Positions 1 through 11,689 of a DNA stretch of 64,000 nt are shown here, piece by piece (the stretch's first letter is position 1; every line of letters starts with the position of its first letter). The notes below the pieces were generated by a model, which was not told where the DNA came from, made no database searches, and saw only the letters and a list, made by a program, of their open reading frames with translations. The stretch is from the NCBI GenBank assembly GCA_036346275.1, contig CM070720.1:6735278-6799277 (forward strand), given 5' to 3'. The stretch is from Otatea glauca. Lineage: Eukaryota > Streptophyta > Magnoliopsida > Poales > Poaceae. Both the position numbers and the translations under genes were made by a program.

Positions 1-213
1 CGAAAAATGGCTTGAAGCCATGAGATCCGAAATTCAATCCATGCATGACAATCAAGTTTGGAACTTGGTCGATTCTCCTGATGGTGTAAAAACCATTGAA
101 TGCAAATAGATTTTCAAGAAGAAGATAGAAGTAGATGGAAATGTTCAGATCTATAAGGCACGGTTGATGGCAAAGGTTTTCAAACAAGTTCAAGGAGTTG
201 ACTATGACGAAAC
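1..213 (+). pseudogene. Ty1/copia reverse transcriptase fragment (Angela-like family)
   Basis: This stretch is nearly identical to 61537-61748 of the copia element at the right end of the window. It encodes the start of the RT domain (the EKWLEAMRSEIQSMHDNQVW block and the following KARL..KxFKQVQGVDYDE section). A TGG to TAG change in the 'CKW' codon near 108-110 makes a stop. Homology ends abruptly at about 213, where a LINE sequence begins. It is a remnant of an element that starts left of the window, and is separate from copy A, whose LTR begins only at 3559. Confidence 0.9.
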
Positions 214-988
214 ATCACTGACTATTCTCCATGCCTCATAAGCATCGAAACAAACACCCCTAAGTCTAATCTGTTCAGTTTTGAAAACTTCTAGAACAAC
301 CACCGAGGATTATTTAATCTGGTGGAACAATCTAGGAACACCTAGGTTCATGACTCCAACACAGCTAAAACCCTTAGTAAAAAAACTCAAGAACCTAAGA
401 AGGCACCTGAAGGATTGGAGCAAGCAATTATCTCATCTCTCTAGCCTCATTAAAAACTGTAATGTAGTCATCCTTCTTTTGGACGAATTGGAAGAGAGAA
501 GGACCCTATTGCACATGGAGCACAACTTTAGGCTAATAATAAAAAATCATCTCGCCTGGTTGCTCCACTACAAACAGCTCTGCTGGAGGAAAAGAAATAC
601 CATACGATCGATGAAACATGGAGATAAAAACACAAAATTCTTTCACTCAGTGGAGACAGAAAGACACAAAAAATATGATCACTCACCTGCACATAGAAGA
701 CAGAAGCATTAATTACTGATCACCATGCCAAAGCAGCTATCCTATGGACAACCTTCAAGAACAGAATGGGCATTACAAGCCAACCAATCATGCACCTTAA
801 TCTCTCTCAGTTAGTCACTATAGCCAATGGTCTAGACTCATTGATTTCACCATTCACAAGAGAGGAAATTGATAGCATTGTCCAATCGCTCCCTCTGAAC
901 AAAGCCCCGAGACCAAAAGACTTCAGCTGTATTTTCATTAAAAAAATGCTGGCACATCATTGCGGAAGACTTCTATTCTCTTTGTGAT
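214..988 (+). pseudogene. Non-LTR (LINE, L1-like) retrotransposon fragment: endonuclease end to RT start
   Basis: Read across frames, the translation begins with the C-terminal endonuclease motif SDYSPCLISI. It continues with the L1-type linker (LRRHLKDWSKQL, LDELEERRTLL, GDKNTKFFHS) and then the RT entry region (FTREEIDSIVQSLPLNKAP, followed by WHIIAEDFYSLC in another frame). Several stops and frameshifts are present. Both ends are missing: there is no N-terminal endonuclease, no catalytic RT core and no poly(A) tail. The left junction directly abuts copia DNA at 213/214; the right edge against gypsy sequence is placed near 988 and could lie some tens of bases later. Confidence 0.8.
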
Positions 989-1213
989 ATGGGCAGCATA
1001 GCACCATCATCGTTTCTTTCCCCTACTGCTGCTAAAGAGACTTCGAATCATTTCCAAGGACCAATTAACCGTGCTCATGCCAAACAAATAAACCAACAGG
1101 TAAACTCGCTCCTTAGTAAGAATAATATTACTTGTGAGAGTCAGCTACTACCTAATGCAAGTAATTTAATTATTCTCAACTATGAAGACAATGTGAGGAG
1201 GTGTGAACATTGA
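989..1213 (+). pseudogene. Ty3/gypsy polyprotein C-terminal tail
   Basis: A 74-codon open frame contains FQGPINRAHAKQINQQVNSL, which resembles the conserved tail after the integrase of many grass gypsy polyproteins (the GPxTRARAKQLNQQVNS type). It ends at a stop at 1211-1213, shortly before an LTR-like region. No RT or integrase is attached, so only the 3' end of the coding region survives. The assignment rests on this motif and on the LTR and PBS immediately downstream. Confidence 0.6.
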
Positions 1214-1886
1214 GGGAAGATCAAGAGCAGCATGGACAAGTCAACAAGCAAGGTGTGAATGGAAAACAGCTCAGCTTGGCCTCCAATAACCAGTCTGAAG
1301 ATAAACGAGCATAGAGGATGCAAACGGAGTCCGATTGAGGTGTTCGACCACATCCTAGAAAGCTAACGAGCTAAGCTTTCCAACGGATCCAACCACACCC
1401 TCAAATTCAATCTGAGCACGAAGATATCATCCAAAAAATATGACGGCCATAAACTGTTTCCTATGCATTGGGTGCTGCGTCACTATTATGTTTGGCCCCT
1501 GTGCTTTGTGCTTCGAACTGGGCTTATCTAGTTGACCTTTTGTCTTCCTTCCCACCCCTCTTATATGTAGGAAGCACCCCCTCGTGCGAACAGAGACCAT
1601 TTTGAATCTGAAATAAAATATGCTATGCATGTTCTTGGATTTTCTAGCCACAGGCTGAAACTTCCCTGAGGATTGTGCATTCCTTCCCGTTGTTCTTGCA
1701 AATTCCTTTGTGATTGCAGCAAGGATTGTAATCCGCTTGACTTGGTTGAGTGGACAACGTGAGGTTGGGCGAACTCCGTGCTACTGAGTTGTTGCGCTTT
1801 GTAATGTGATTGGTGCACAAGATTCGTCGGAGTTTCACGAGTATCTCGAGATCCTATGCCGTGATGGTTGGGCGCACCTTGTATCA
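1214..1886 (+). mobile_element. Gypsy LTR (left boundary unresolved)
   Basis: The right edge is set by the CA dinucleotide at 1885-1886, followed by TT and a primer-binding site at 1889. The region contains a TATA-like TTATATG near 1560 and AATAAAATA near 1612, as expected of an LTR promoter and polyadenylation region. The left edge is uncertain: a TG start anywhere from about 1203 to 1320 is possible. No second copy of this LTR is in the window, so the limits cannot be fixed by pairwise comparison. Confidence 0.55.
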
Positions 1887-1888
1887 TT

Positions 1889-1900
1889 TGGTATCAAAGC
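1889..1900 (+). promoter_or_regulatory. Primer-binding site (initiator tRNA-Met type)
   Basis: TGGTATCAAAGC lies 2 bases after the LTR end. It differs at one position from TGGTATCAGAGC, the site complementary to the 3' end of initiator tRNA-Met in plant LTR elements. It orients this gypsy piece on the plus strand. Confidence 0.7.
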
Positions 1901-3102
1901 TCCAGTTGTCACGATTGGATCTTTATCCATAGTTCTAGATTTACTTTCAGCTATATACCAGAAAATTTGCCACACAAAAATATCAACTCTAGTTTGAATC
2001 TGTGTTTTTCTTCCTAATATGAAAATTTACCTCACAAAAATATTGAACCCTAGTCTCCGATCTGTTAGTCTTGTGCGTTTTGCTAAGTTTTTATCCATTG
2101 AATCGTGTTCTTGTTGCTGAAACTGCTCATCTTCCTTCGCGTCACTTCTTGATTCAATCTGTCCAGTTCACTATTTGGGCCATAACATCCATATATGATC
2201 TCGTATTTTTGCGTTCTTATGCTTTCTGAAAAGCTTATGAAATTCTCTACAACTTTGATAGATATAACTTTTCTTGATTCAGCTTAGAAATTGGTGGAAC
2301 TTGGGCTTGAATCTTGCTGCCAGTTTTAACTTGAAAATTGGTGAATCTGTTTTGATAGCCAATCTATCCTTTGTGAATACTTTGCTCCAATCAAGACTAG
2401 CTAATCTGTTACATAGGGCTGCACTCTTTGTATCTTGATCTCACGGTTGCAATAAATCAAAAGAGAGTTTGGAATCTTTGCTAAAGATCAGTAACATAGC
2501 CGGCTATCGCATAAAAGAAAGAGAAAAGAAAGCTCTAGTGGCTGTTTGCTATGTGCTGAAAAAAAGTGAGAAAAAAAGGAGAAAGAAAGCTTCTGTTATC
2601 TTTGCATCCTTGTGAGATTCAATCTTCTTATGCAATCTTGAGCCCTAGTTCGAACCCTTGCAACTAGCTAGAGTCTTTCTATAACCAGTGCAATTTGAGC
2701 TGATTTGTGTTATTTCTCATATCTTGTTCTAGCTCACTCCTTTGATTGCATTTGGTTCCATCATCCTTGCGTGTGAGTTGATGTGTTCATCATTTAAATC
2801 TTGTTTTCAGCAACTAGGCATTGTGTTCTTACTTGGATATTTACTTATCGAAACAACACCAAGAATTCAGATTGTATAGGGCATATACTATACCCTCCAA
2901 GCTCCACATATCAATCCATTGTGGGCTTGTATCTCAGCTGTGAGTTCTCTTAACCTCACTTTGTGTTATCTCACCACTCAAGTGTGATCTCCTTCATCAA
3001 TCAGCAAAGGGTGAGTAAGAATTTTGGTGGTAAGGATAAGCGAAGTTGAGAGAATTTGCATAGATCATATTGTGTTTCTCTTGCTATTTTGCACAACTAA
3101 CC
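1901..3102 (+). other. Gypsy 5' leader, non-coding
   Basis: About 1.2 kb of T-rich sequence between the primer-binding site and the gag start. It has no long open frame and no recognisable gene. By position it is the untranslated leader of the gypsy element whose gag begins at 3103. Confidence 0.55.
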
Positions 3103-3558
3103 ATGTCAGGTCAAGGAGAAAATGCAGTGAATGAAGGACGTGATCCTGATACTCCAATAAATTGGACTGAATATTATGCTTTGCGAGACACTCTACGACG
3201 AGAGTTACACATAGGAAATGATCATCTAAGAGAAGAATTGAACAACACTATACAAGATATTCAAATTGAGGTGAATCAACAGCTGACCGTGCTCCACACA
3301 AACATAGTTACCGACATTGTACGACAACTATGACCACAAGTTGAAGATGACCTTCTTGTTGATGAGACTGATGAGGAAGCTGCTGCTTGAAGGGCTCGTG
3401 CCGCTAATGTGATTCCTCAACCCATTGCACCTGCTAGAGGGGGTGATGATCATGGTCTAGGAAGGGGCCATGGTCGTGGTATGGGTCACGAAGGTGTTGC
3501 ACATGAACCAATTCGCATCAATTTGCAACCCCGCAATGAAGGAAACCAACGTCGCCAA
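3103..3558 (+). pseudogene. Gypsy gag N-terminal fragment
   Basis: The frame opens at ATG 3103 (MSGQGENAVNEGRDPD...) and runs into a charged, amphipathic stretch (LRRELHIGNDHLREELNNTI). It stops in frame at 3331-3333 and again near 3388. The following G/R/H-rich segment (GRGHGRGMGHEG) is gag-like. The reading is cut at 3558/3559 by the LTR of Angela-like copy A, so zinc-knuckle and later domains are absent. A gag identity is inferred from position behind the PBS and composition, not from a diagnostic motif. Confidence 0.5.
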
Positions 3559-4909
3559 TGTTAGTGTTATGCCCTTGAGGCAATCATTTAGATGATTGTA
3601 ACATGACTATGTTTATGAATAATAATATGATTATTGATCCAATTAATGTATATCATTGTATTAATTAACAAGTATGTGACTTGCTTATGAAGCTCTTTAC
3701 TTATTGATGTAATTCGATAAATATCTCTGATCGGATATCATCGTATAGGACAACGATGAATAGATCAGCACATGTAGTGATCGATGATCATACTTCATAG
3801 ATCATGGGATATGGAGATATCATCTATACATTGTGGACGTATGTTGAAGAACATGAGTTAGATAGATCCGCAATGGGACACTGCGAGAATGTTTCATTCT
3901 TATGTGTCATCAGTGTATCTCATACATAGTAGATGTATGATCCTCAGACCTGAGATTGTCATATTTCCTACATGTGTAATTGTTTTCCCTGGGGCTATCA
4001 AACACTACTTCCTAACCGGATAGTTATAAAGGTGGCTTTCATGTTTACTATAAAACGTGCAGAGGGAAGTGAGCAGTCAAGATGGAATTTGCAACACCAA
4101 TGAAATGGAGATATATGATAAGGCCACTTCTGTGATATGATTTAGGAAGTGCATGGCCATGCCGTGATTGAGGAGTCAATCACAACTTATATATATCACG
4201 GATACGAGAGATGGATTAAATCAACAAAGGATGACATGCTTCTCTCCTTGAGTTCAATCTTCATATACTTGGCAAAGGGATTTATTACATGAGTACTTTT
4301 GATAGGTTTTGTCTGATTTGATCATAGTATGTTTGGCAATTGGCACACTTTGCAAGGAGCCGCTACCAACTATTGGATTGAAAAGGAGTATTGCGAATCC
4401 ATGTCCGAACGTACGTGAACCTGCAGGGTCACACACTTAATGGGCTGGGACACATGAATTTGGATTTGATCTGTAATTAATGGACCTCGTGGGCTTAGCA
4501 CGTTGATGGGCCCTAGTTTATGGTTTCATCTCGTGGCTATATAAGGAGGGGAGGAGGGTGGGCGCAGGGTGTGCTTTCCCACCATTTAGAAGTGATTCAC
4601 CCGAAACCCTAGCATCCTCCTCTCGCTGCCCCTGCCGAGCGACCAGGTGCTTACACACCAATGCACGACGTTCCATCCCTGGACGTGTGGACTTCTGCGG
4701 TGACGTTGCTGCCACTGCGGCGTGGGAGGACGATCCACTCCATCGACGCAATGACTGCGGTGAGGACGATCCACTACATCGACACGCGAAGGATTCCGCA
4801 ACTGCGCGTCTAGTGGTAATCTAATCTGTGATCCCTTTCTTGCGAGTAGCTTTCTGGTTATGCGGTAGATTTTTTTTTGTGCTAGTGTAGCATACCGCGT
4901 TCCTCTTCA
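3559..4909 (+). repeat. 5' LTR of copia copy A
   Basis: It begins TGTTAGTGTTATGCCC and ends ...TCTTCA one base before the PBS. It is 1351 bp and aligns along its length with the LTRs at 56206-57567 and 63088 onward. A TATA box (CTATATAAGG) lies at 4537-4546, followed by a GC-rich R/U5 segment. LTRs supply the promoter and the polyadenylation signal of the element. Confidence 0.9.
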
Positions 4910-4910
4910 G

Positions 4911-4922
4911 TGGTATCAGAGC
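4911..4922 (+). promoter_or_regulatory. Primer-binding site of copia copy A
   Basis: TGGTATCAGAGC lies 1 base after the LTR end. This is the exact initiator tRNA-Met primer-binding sequence of plant LTR retrotransposons. Confidence 0.9.
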
Positions 4923-6503
4923 CATCTCGTATAGTTTTGTGATCTGGATATTGCACATATGATGTGTGAGGTTAGTAGATTGGATCTATTACATGTTCAG
5001 CCAGTTCATGTGATGAATTGGTGACAGCAGCCATCGATGAGATTGATCGGTTTAGGGTTTGAGGAAAGTGCAAACCGACTCAATCTTGATTTGGGCGAGT
5101 CCGTTCATCAGGGTTTCTGAAATGTATCCATATGGGACCAAGCCAATCAGATTGAGTTGGATTGGGTCAATCTGGTTGATCAATGGTAAGCACAAACCGA
5201 TTAAATAATTATTTGGGTGAGTCTGTTCATGGTACGATGTTGCCCTTACCGGTTGGGTTACTGCCATCAGGATTTCTGAAACGTACCATATGGGACCAAG
5301 CCAATCATATTAGATCGGATTGGGTCAATCTGGTTGATCCGTGGAAATTTTGAGGGTGTTTTCCCATGACAGAAGACATGCCTCTAAAATTTTTTTTCCA
5401 AGGGCGCTACCCCTTGGACCCCGCCAGGGGCATTGCCCCTCGGACCCCGGAGTCGTAGGGTTGCTTTTGTTTAACTCGTTTTTTGCAGGGAATTATGTGA
5501 AATAGTATGGCTATGTGTATGTGATGCATGTAATTTCCACATGGCCTGCGTACTGTGTCAAGCCATAAGGCTATTTAAATTGTATAACGACCTGCGTGTC
5601 GAGTTGTGATGCTTCAAAACCTCATGTAAAATTCATTATCAAAAGTTGTAAGGTGTTACATCCATAATGATGAAGACGATCGATGGTATCAAGAAAGGTG
5701 GCTAGGTGAAAAAATCAAGCAAGGTGGCAAGGTAAACAAACAAGCATGATGATGGAGATCTTAATGCTAAGGGCCATGCAATTTCACAGCTTATTTCAAT
5801 TTTCTGTGGATGTGTGTTTAATCCTTGCTATTTTCTTTATGCTCATTGCATGTGATGCCATGTTCTTAGTAGATATTGTTCATCCCTATAGTTAAAATTT
5901 TAAATCAAAATGTCCATCCAATTGTTGCACGTATCAAGAATTTAGATCGTTATTGATATGACTGCCAAAGTAGTATATCAATGGCTATCTTAATAGATGA
6001 TAGGGATGTGTTGGACACACCACGCATAACAATGGTAGATTTAATCAAGCTATCAAAACGGTTTTGGGCTTGAGGACATAAGTGGTTGGGACTTGATTTC
6101 AGTAATGAAGGAACCTATACAAGACAATTGGTGTCTAGGAAAACACACATGAGGCAGGTTTCTTAATTGGCACCCGAAAACGGGAAGTGCTCCCTCCCTC
6201 ATATGAGCCCTTGGGGCAGGTTGACCTGGCCATGAGTCAAGTTGACGGAGGCATTCATTACTTGTTTTCATACTCAACAAACAAGAGTTAAATAAGATGT
6301 AATTAGCAAAGGTGTTGCTTACCTATGTCATTAAATTTCTAGCAGTGATGCTAAAGCTCACTAGTGTTTGATGAATATGGATCTTGAATACTCACTCGTC
6401 TCTATAAAGGGACATAAAATAGGAGTGTCTTTTATTAAAATGTTTAATAAAATTTTACATAAACATAGTGTTTAGAATCTTTGCATGTCTTTGTTGTAGT
6501 TCA
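4923..6503 (+). other. Leader of copia copy A with internal tandem repeats
   Basis: Non-coding leader between PBS and gag. A degenerate tandem repeat spans about 5071-5341; it has one CAAACCG start at 5071 and another at 5193, and each unit includes GGATTGGGTCAATCTGGTTG. A GC-rich motif built on GGACCCCG/GCCCCTCGGACCCC follows at about 5412-5450. The same features occur in copy B at 57729-58050. No ORF of note was seen. Confidence 0.75.
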
Positions 6504-8873
6504 ATGGCACCTTCTTCTACTCCTGCTACACCTGGTTTTGCTTTGAGATCGGTTTTGGAAAGGGAAAAACATAATGGAACTAATTTTGTTGATTGGTATC
6601 GCAACCTGAGAATTGTTCTCAAGCATGAAAAGTAGGACTATGTTCTTGAGAATACAATTCCTGATGAACCAGCCAAAAATGCTCCTCGCAATTTGAAGGT
6701 TGAATACGAAAAACATGTTAATGCTTCTGTAGAGGTCAGCTGTCTCATGCTTGTCACCATGGACTCTGAGCTCCAAAAGCAATATGAGGACCAGGATGTT
6801 TACAATATGATTGTGGGCTTGGAGGGCATGTTTGGGAATCAAGCAAGAGCTGAGAGGTATGGTATCTCAAAGCTTTTATTTGCTTGTAAGCTGGCTGAAG
6901 GTAGTCCGGTCAGCCCCCATGTGATCAAGATGATTGGTTACATCGGGAGATTGGAAAAACTTGAGTTTCCCCATAGCCTCGGTTTGGCCACAGATGTTAT
7001 TCTCCCGTCTGTACCACAGAGCTTTGAGACATTCATTATGAATTTTCATATGAATAGCATGGAGAAGAGCCTAACCGAGCTACATGGGATGCTCAAGGCT
7101 GCCTAGGAAAGCATTAAGAAAAAACCCAATCATGTGATGATGGTTCAGAAAACAACTGCATTCAAAAAGAGGAAGGCTAAGGCTGGGGCAACGGGAAAGA
7201 GCAAGGGCAAGGCTCAAGATGACATCGCAAGCCTCAAAACTAAGCTTCAGAAGCTTAAAGTTGGCCCTCAACCTTATATCCAATGCTTCTATTGCAAGAA
7301 ATCAGGACATTGGAAACAGGACTACGAAAAGTACCTGGCAGATAAGAAGAATGGAAATGTGGTTTCCACTTCAGGTATTAATGTTATAGAAATTAATCTT
7401 GCTACTTCTTCACTCAGCTCATGGGTATATGATACCGGTTCGGTTGCTCACATTTGCAATTCGATGCAGGGGCTGATAAAGAGTAGAGACTTGGCAAAAG
7501 GAGAAGTGGATCTCCGTGTGGGGAATAAAGCAAGAGTTGCTGGTCTTGCTGTTGGCACATACCCATTGCATTTCCCTTCAGGATTAGTTTTAGACTCAAT
7601 AATTGTTATTTTGTTCCATCTTTGAGTAGAAACATTATTTCATGTTCTTGTTTGGAACATGAAGGTTATGATTTCAGAATAAAGAACTTTGTTTGTTCAA
7701 TATTTTTCAATGATATGTATTATGGTCGTTGCCCCATGGTGGATGGGTTGTACGTTCTTGAACTCGAAGAGAAACCTGTCTATAACATTAATGTAAAAAG
7801 GCATCGGCCTAATGATTTGAACCCAACCTTTTTATGGCATTGTCGCTTAGGTCATATAAATGAGAAGCATCTGAAGAAGCTCCATGGTGATGGACTTCTA
7901 ACCTCATTTGATTTTGAATCATTTGAAACATGTGAATCTTGTTTACTTGGCAAGATGACAAAAGCCCCTTTCACAGGTTTTAGTGAGAGAGCGAGTGAAT
8001 TATTGGCCCTAGTACATACAGATGTATGTGTACCAATGAGCTCGACTGCAAGGGGTGGGTTTCAGTACTTTGTAACTTTTATCGATGACTTTAGTAGATA
8101 TGGATATATCTATTTAATGAGGCATAAATCTGAAACTTTTGAAAGGTTTAAAGAGTTTCAAAACGAAGTACAAAATCAACAAGGCAAATCAATAAAACAC
8201 TTACGATCAGATCGTGGTGGCGAATACTTTAGCCAAGGGTTTGGTGATCATCTAAAGCAATGTGGAATCGTTTCGCAACTTACTCTGCCAGGAACGCCTC
8301 AATGGAATGGCGTGTCCGAACGACGAAACCGAACTTTATTAGATATGGTTGGGTCAATGATGAGCCAAATAGATCTGCCATTATCCTTTTAGGGTTTTGC
8401 TCTAGAGACAGCTGCGGTCACTTTGAATAGGGTCCCATAAAAATCCGTTGAGAAGACGCCATATGAGATATGGACTGGGAGAAAACCCATGTTGTCATTT
8501 CTCAAGATATGGGGATGTGAGGCTTATGTAAAACGTTTACATTCAAATAAACTCGCACCTAAATCAGAAAAATACTTTTTTATGGGGTATCATAAAGAAA
8601 CAAAAGGATATTACTTTTAAAAAAGAAACGAGAATGAAGTTTTTGTTTCTCGAAATGGTGTCTTTTTGGAGAAAGAGTTTCTTTCAAAAGAAATCAGTAG
8701 GAGTGATGTGTATCTTGATGAAGTTTGAGAATCACATGAATATGTTCAAGCTACCATTGAACCTTCACAAGATGTACAAAGTGTTGTGCAACCTGTGGAA
8801 GAGACTCCAGCCCCACATAGGTCGGGGAGGCCACGTTATGTACCTATAAGATAAGGGAATGACATATTATTGT
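6504..8873 (+). pseudogene. Copia gag-pol, copy A (degenerate)
   Basis: The ATG at 6504 matches the gag start of copy B (MAPSxTPATPGFALRSVLE). Gag, zinc knuckle (CFYCKKSGHW near 7288), protease (VYDTGS near 7424), GAG-pre-integrase (HCRLGHIN) and integrase core (VTFIDDFSRYGY; SDRGGEY; TPQWNGVSERRNRT) are visible. Damage includes TAG stops near 6634 and 7104, a 1-base deletion near 7592, a TGG to TAG change near 8391, and more stops near 8440 and 8618. The last zinc-knuckle cysteine is a tyrosine here. RT and RNase H are missing because the element is cut at 8873. Confidence 0.9.
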
Positions 8874-11492
8874 AGTTTATTTCAACCGTTAGATCTAGAT
8901 CGTAGGTTTTATTTTTTTTACCGCGTCGCGTAAAGGTCACAGCCGTCGGATGCGCGCCGACTGCCTTGGATTGTGCCGCGTGTCGCGCCGCAGTAGGCTA
9001 GAGCCGATAGCCTTGGCTCATCGCGGCCGTCCATTTGAATCGAGCGGATGAGATCGCACCGTGCATCGGGCCAGTCCTGTGTTGACGCGTGACGCGCGGA
9101 AACCGAGGAGTCAGCGCCGCCATTTCTGTCGACGTCACCCGAGTAATCGTGACCGTTCGATCTGGATCCAAGGGTCACGGTGATGCCACGTGTTGGCTCC
9201 GCGGTAGAGGTGAGGCAAAAAGTCGCATGAATCTCGGCCGTTCGTTTTATAAGTCAGAAGGACGAGATTGAATCGAGTTTCGGCGATTAGTTTAGCGCCG
9301 CGTGTCGCGTTGTGATTGGCTGCGAGCCGTCGCTGACGCCACGGCTTGCGTCACCCGGTGCACGAGCACAGTGCCGCCGGTCCACGGTGGACCAGGGCCA
9401 ACCCGTGGACCCAGCCCATAGACGAGCGGCGTGGCGGCCTGCGGCGTGCCGCGTGTCGAGATGAGCGTCCGATGACGTCATATTTTTTTATATATATAAA
9501 AATATTTTGACCGAATTTCTTTTCTGTGCTGACGTCATCATGACGCGGTGCTGACGTCACAAATGCGAATTTCCAGTGTAAAAATATTTCAGAAAAATCG
9601 GATTTTCCTAATTTCTGTATTTTCAGATTTTATTCAAACTTCAAATGACTATAACTTTTGCATTTTAACTCGAATTTGGATGATTCAAATTTCTAAAAAT
9701 TCATAAAATTATGAGCTATTTGATGGTTAATTTTATTTGAATTTTTGAGGTCGTTTAGTCTTCTGTATTAGTTATTTATTGCATATTTTGTTTGTAGCGT
9801 GAGACGCAAATTTTAGGAAAGTTTCGAGGAAGATTTAGTCGCTCAAGACCAAGCTTGAACAAGACCAGCAACTCTTTGAAGGCAAGTGATGCTTTGATCA
9901 TTTTGATCCCAGATTTTAAAATGTAATTTATGCTTTGAAACTATGCATGCTAATTATTTAAAATGAAATTAAATTGATTTGGGATAATGTAGATAATCAA
10001 CCCATTTTGTTATGCCACCTTGAATTATTAATTGTATGGCCTAAACCATTGTCACCCTAAGTTTGATTATATTAGTTGGATGCTAATATTGTGCCAACAC
10101 GGGAGGCTAGACCGTGAGTAGATGCTTAGCCTTGCAACGAATCATGAGTGATCTTTCGGAAAAATGCTACAATACTGACTAAAGACATATTGAATGTATT
10201 TTGAAAAGTGGTGTGATGATGCCATATGATGAGATTGAGGTACCGCGACCTGTGTGGTTCCGTACCGATGTGGAGTTATTGCTGGCATGTGTTGCACAAT
10301 AATCAACTCGGTGGGAAAAGATTTAGACTGGGGCAAGTGGCAAGAGGCTGTGTGCCTGGTGGGCCTGTGTGGCATTGGGTTGATGAGTGATGTGAGTCTG
10401 TGTGCCACATTGGGCTGTGTGCCACTGTTGAGTGTTGGAGGTCTTGCTTTGGTCAGTTAAGGACTTCACCTTGCAAGCCTTTGATCTGAGTCACCCGTAC
10501 AACCACATGTCTGATATGGGACATACCTAGTTGACTAGGGTTCTGATATCTTTCCTCTGATACCTCGGGGTGACAGTACACAGGGGTGTATCTGTATGGG
10601 GAGCGTACGTGCTACGGCTTGGTGCCCATCCAGCGGTGATTGGCGGTCCTATACTTGGCTCTGTGAGGGAAGTGATAGTGAAGGCAATCTGGGAGAGGTT
10701 CTCTAGTTAAGGTAGAAGTTCTGAAAAGCTTTGTTACGGACAATCACACTGTGTGGTGGCGGTGTATCTTGTGGGTAAAGTGTACAACCTCTGCAGAGTG
10801 TCAAACTATTCGAATAGCCGTGCTCACGGTATTGAGCATTGCTCGGGATTCTGATCAAGGTGTAGATTTTCATAAACAAAATGTGGGAAGGGTGGTGTGT
10901 GCGGTGTTGGAAATGAAGCTATTAAATTGCGTCGAGAATCTTCAATCAAAAACCATTTGAGTTTAGTATTATTTATATACGTGCCTTTGCTTTAATCTAA
11001 ACAAGATACTAGTTCAAAATGTTGCTTGATGCAAAAGAACCATTTAAGCCAATCCATTGGAATAAGTTTTGCATATAGTAATAGCGTTGCATTTTGTGCA
11101 TTACTTGTTGAGTGCCTTGTGTACTCACCCCACCTTGCTTATCAAACCCAACATCGGTGGAGGAGTCTACACCGGCATGGGAGGAAGAGTACATCGAGGA
11201 TCACGAGCAACTAGGGGCAAGCCCATCGGTTGCCTGTGGCAAGATGAAGGCTTCCACGACCCTTTTATTTATGTTCATTGCTATTTCTTTACTTTGAATA
11301 ATGTAAGCCTGTGTGGTGACTTATCCGTAAGGAGACCATAAGGTCGTACAACTCGATTTATATACATGTTTGCACTATTTATTCTTATATCTTTGTGAAT
11401 GTGCGTAATGTGCAACCTGTATGACTATGTGTGCTAGCGTGATCTGGTCGCACAGAATACACAGAGGGTCAGATTTGCGTTCGGGTCCCGCA
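8874..11492 (+). repeat. 5' LTR of chromovirus, 5'-truncated
   Basis: It aligns with 18178-20787 of the 3' LTR and ends ...GGGTCCCGCA just before the PBS. The copia/LTR junction at about 8873 has no target duplication and looks like a deletion breakpoint. It contains the AT-rich TATATATAAAAATATTT core promoter-like element at about 9490 flanked by three TGACGTCA sites. Confidence 0.9.
9473..9559 (+). promoter_or_regulatory. Putative LTR core promoter: TATA-like element with three TGACGTCA palindromes
   Basis: TGACGTCA (CRE/as-1-like bZIP site) occurs exactly at 9473-9480, 9530-9537 and 9552-9559 around TATATATAAAAATATTT. The same arrangement is seen in the inverted solo LTR (24273, 24295, 24352). 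In the 3' LTR two copies are exact (18830, 18852) and one is degenerate near 18764. Binding by bZIP factors is inferred. Confidence 0.5.
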
Positions 11493-11496
11493 GAGG

Positions 11497-11509
11497 TGGT
11501 ATCGAGCAG
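11497..11509 (+). promoter_or_regulatory. Primer-binding site of chromovirus (variant)
   Basis: TGGTATCGAGCAG begins 4 bases after the LTR end. It resembles the initiator tRNA-Met site TGGTATCAGAGC but lacks one A, so it may be mutated or may pair imperfectly. Confidence 0.6.
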
Positions 11510-11689
11510 TCGTGGTGTAGGACTTGACCCTAGTTTGGTTGTGCCTAGGAGGGTAAAACTATTTTCTAAAAGACCTAATCAACTTGAGCAAGAATATCAA
11601 AGAAATCTCGACTTATCTCTTCTCCCTTATTCATACCTACGCTGAATTTTTATTCTCTGTTTAATTTAAACAAGGTTTTTTTTTGGTAG

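Larger units (their letters stand above)
3559..8873 (+). mobile_element. Ty1/copia element copy A (Angela-like), 3'-truncated
   Basis: The element has a 5' LTR (3559-4909), PBS, leader and gag-pol in the same order as the better preserved copy at 56206 onward. It stops at about 8873 in the pol linker just before the RT domain, and no 3' LTR follows. Its 5' LTR interrupts gypsy gag. A TSD cannot be tested because the 3' end is lost. The Angela-like (BARE/RIRE1-type) assignment is inferred from the LTR start, the roughly 1.35-kb LTR length and the gag start. Confidence 0.85.

Noticed and set aside
1889..1900. tRNA gene remnants at the TGGTATCAGAGC sites
   Set aside because: Only 12-13 bases match the tRNA 3' end; all lie directly inside LTRs and are primer-binding sites.
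5412..5450. GGACCCC/GGGGC motif considered as a terminator or small RNA
   Set aside because: The same motif recurs in the leader of copia copy B and appears to be a common plant low-complexity motif; no supporting structure beyond short self-complementarity.
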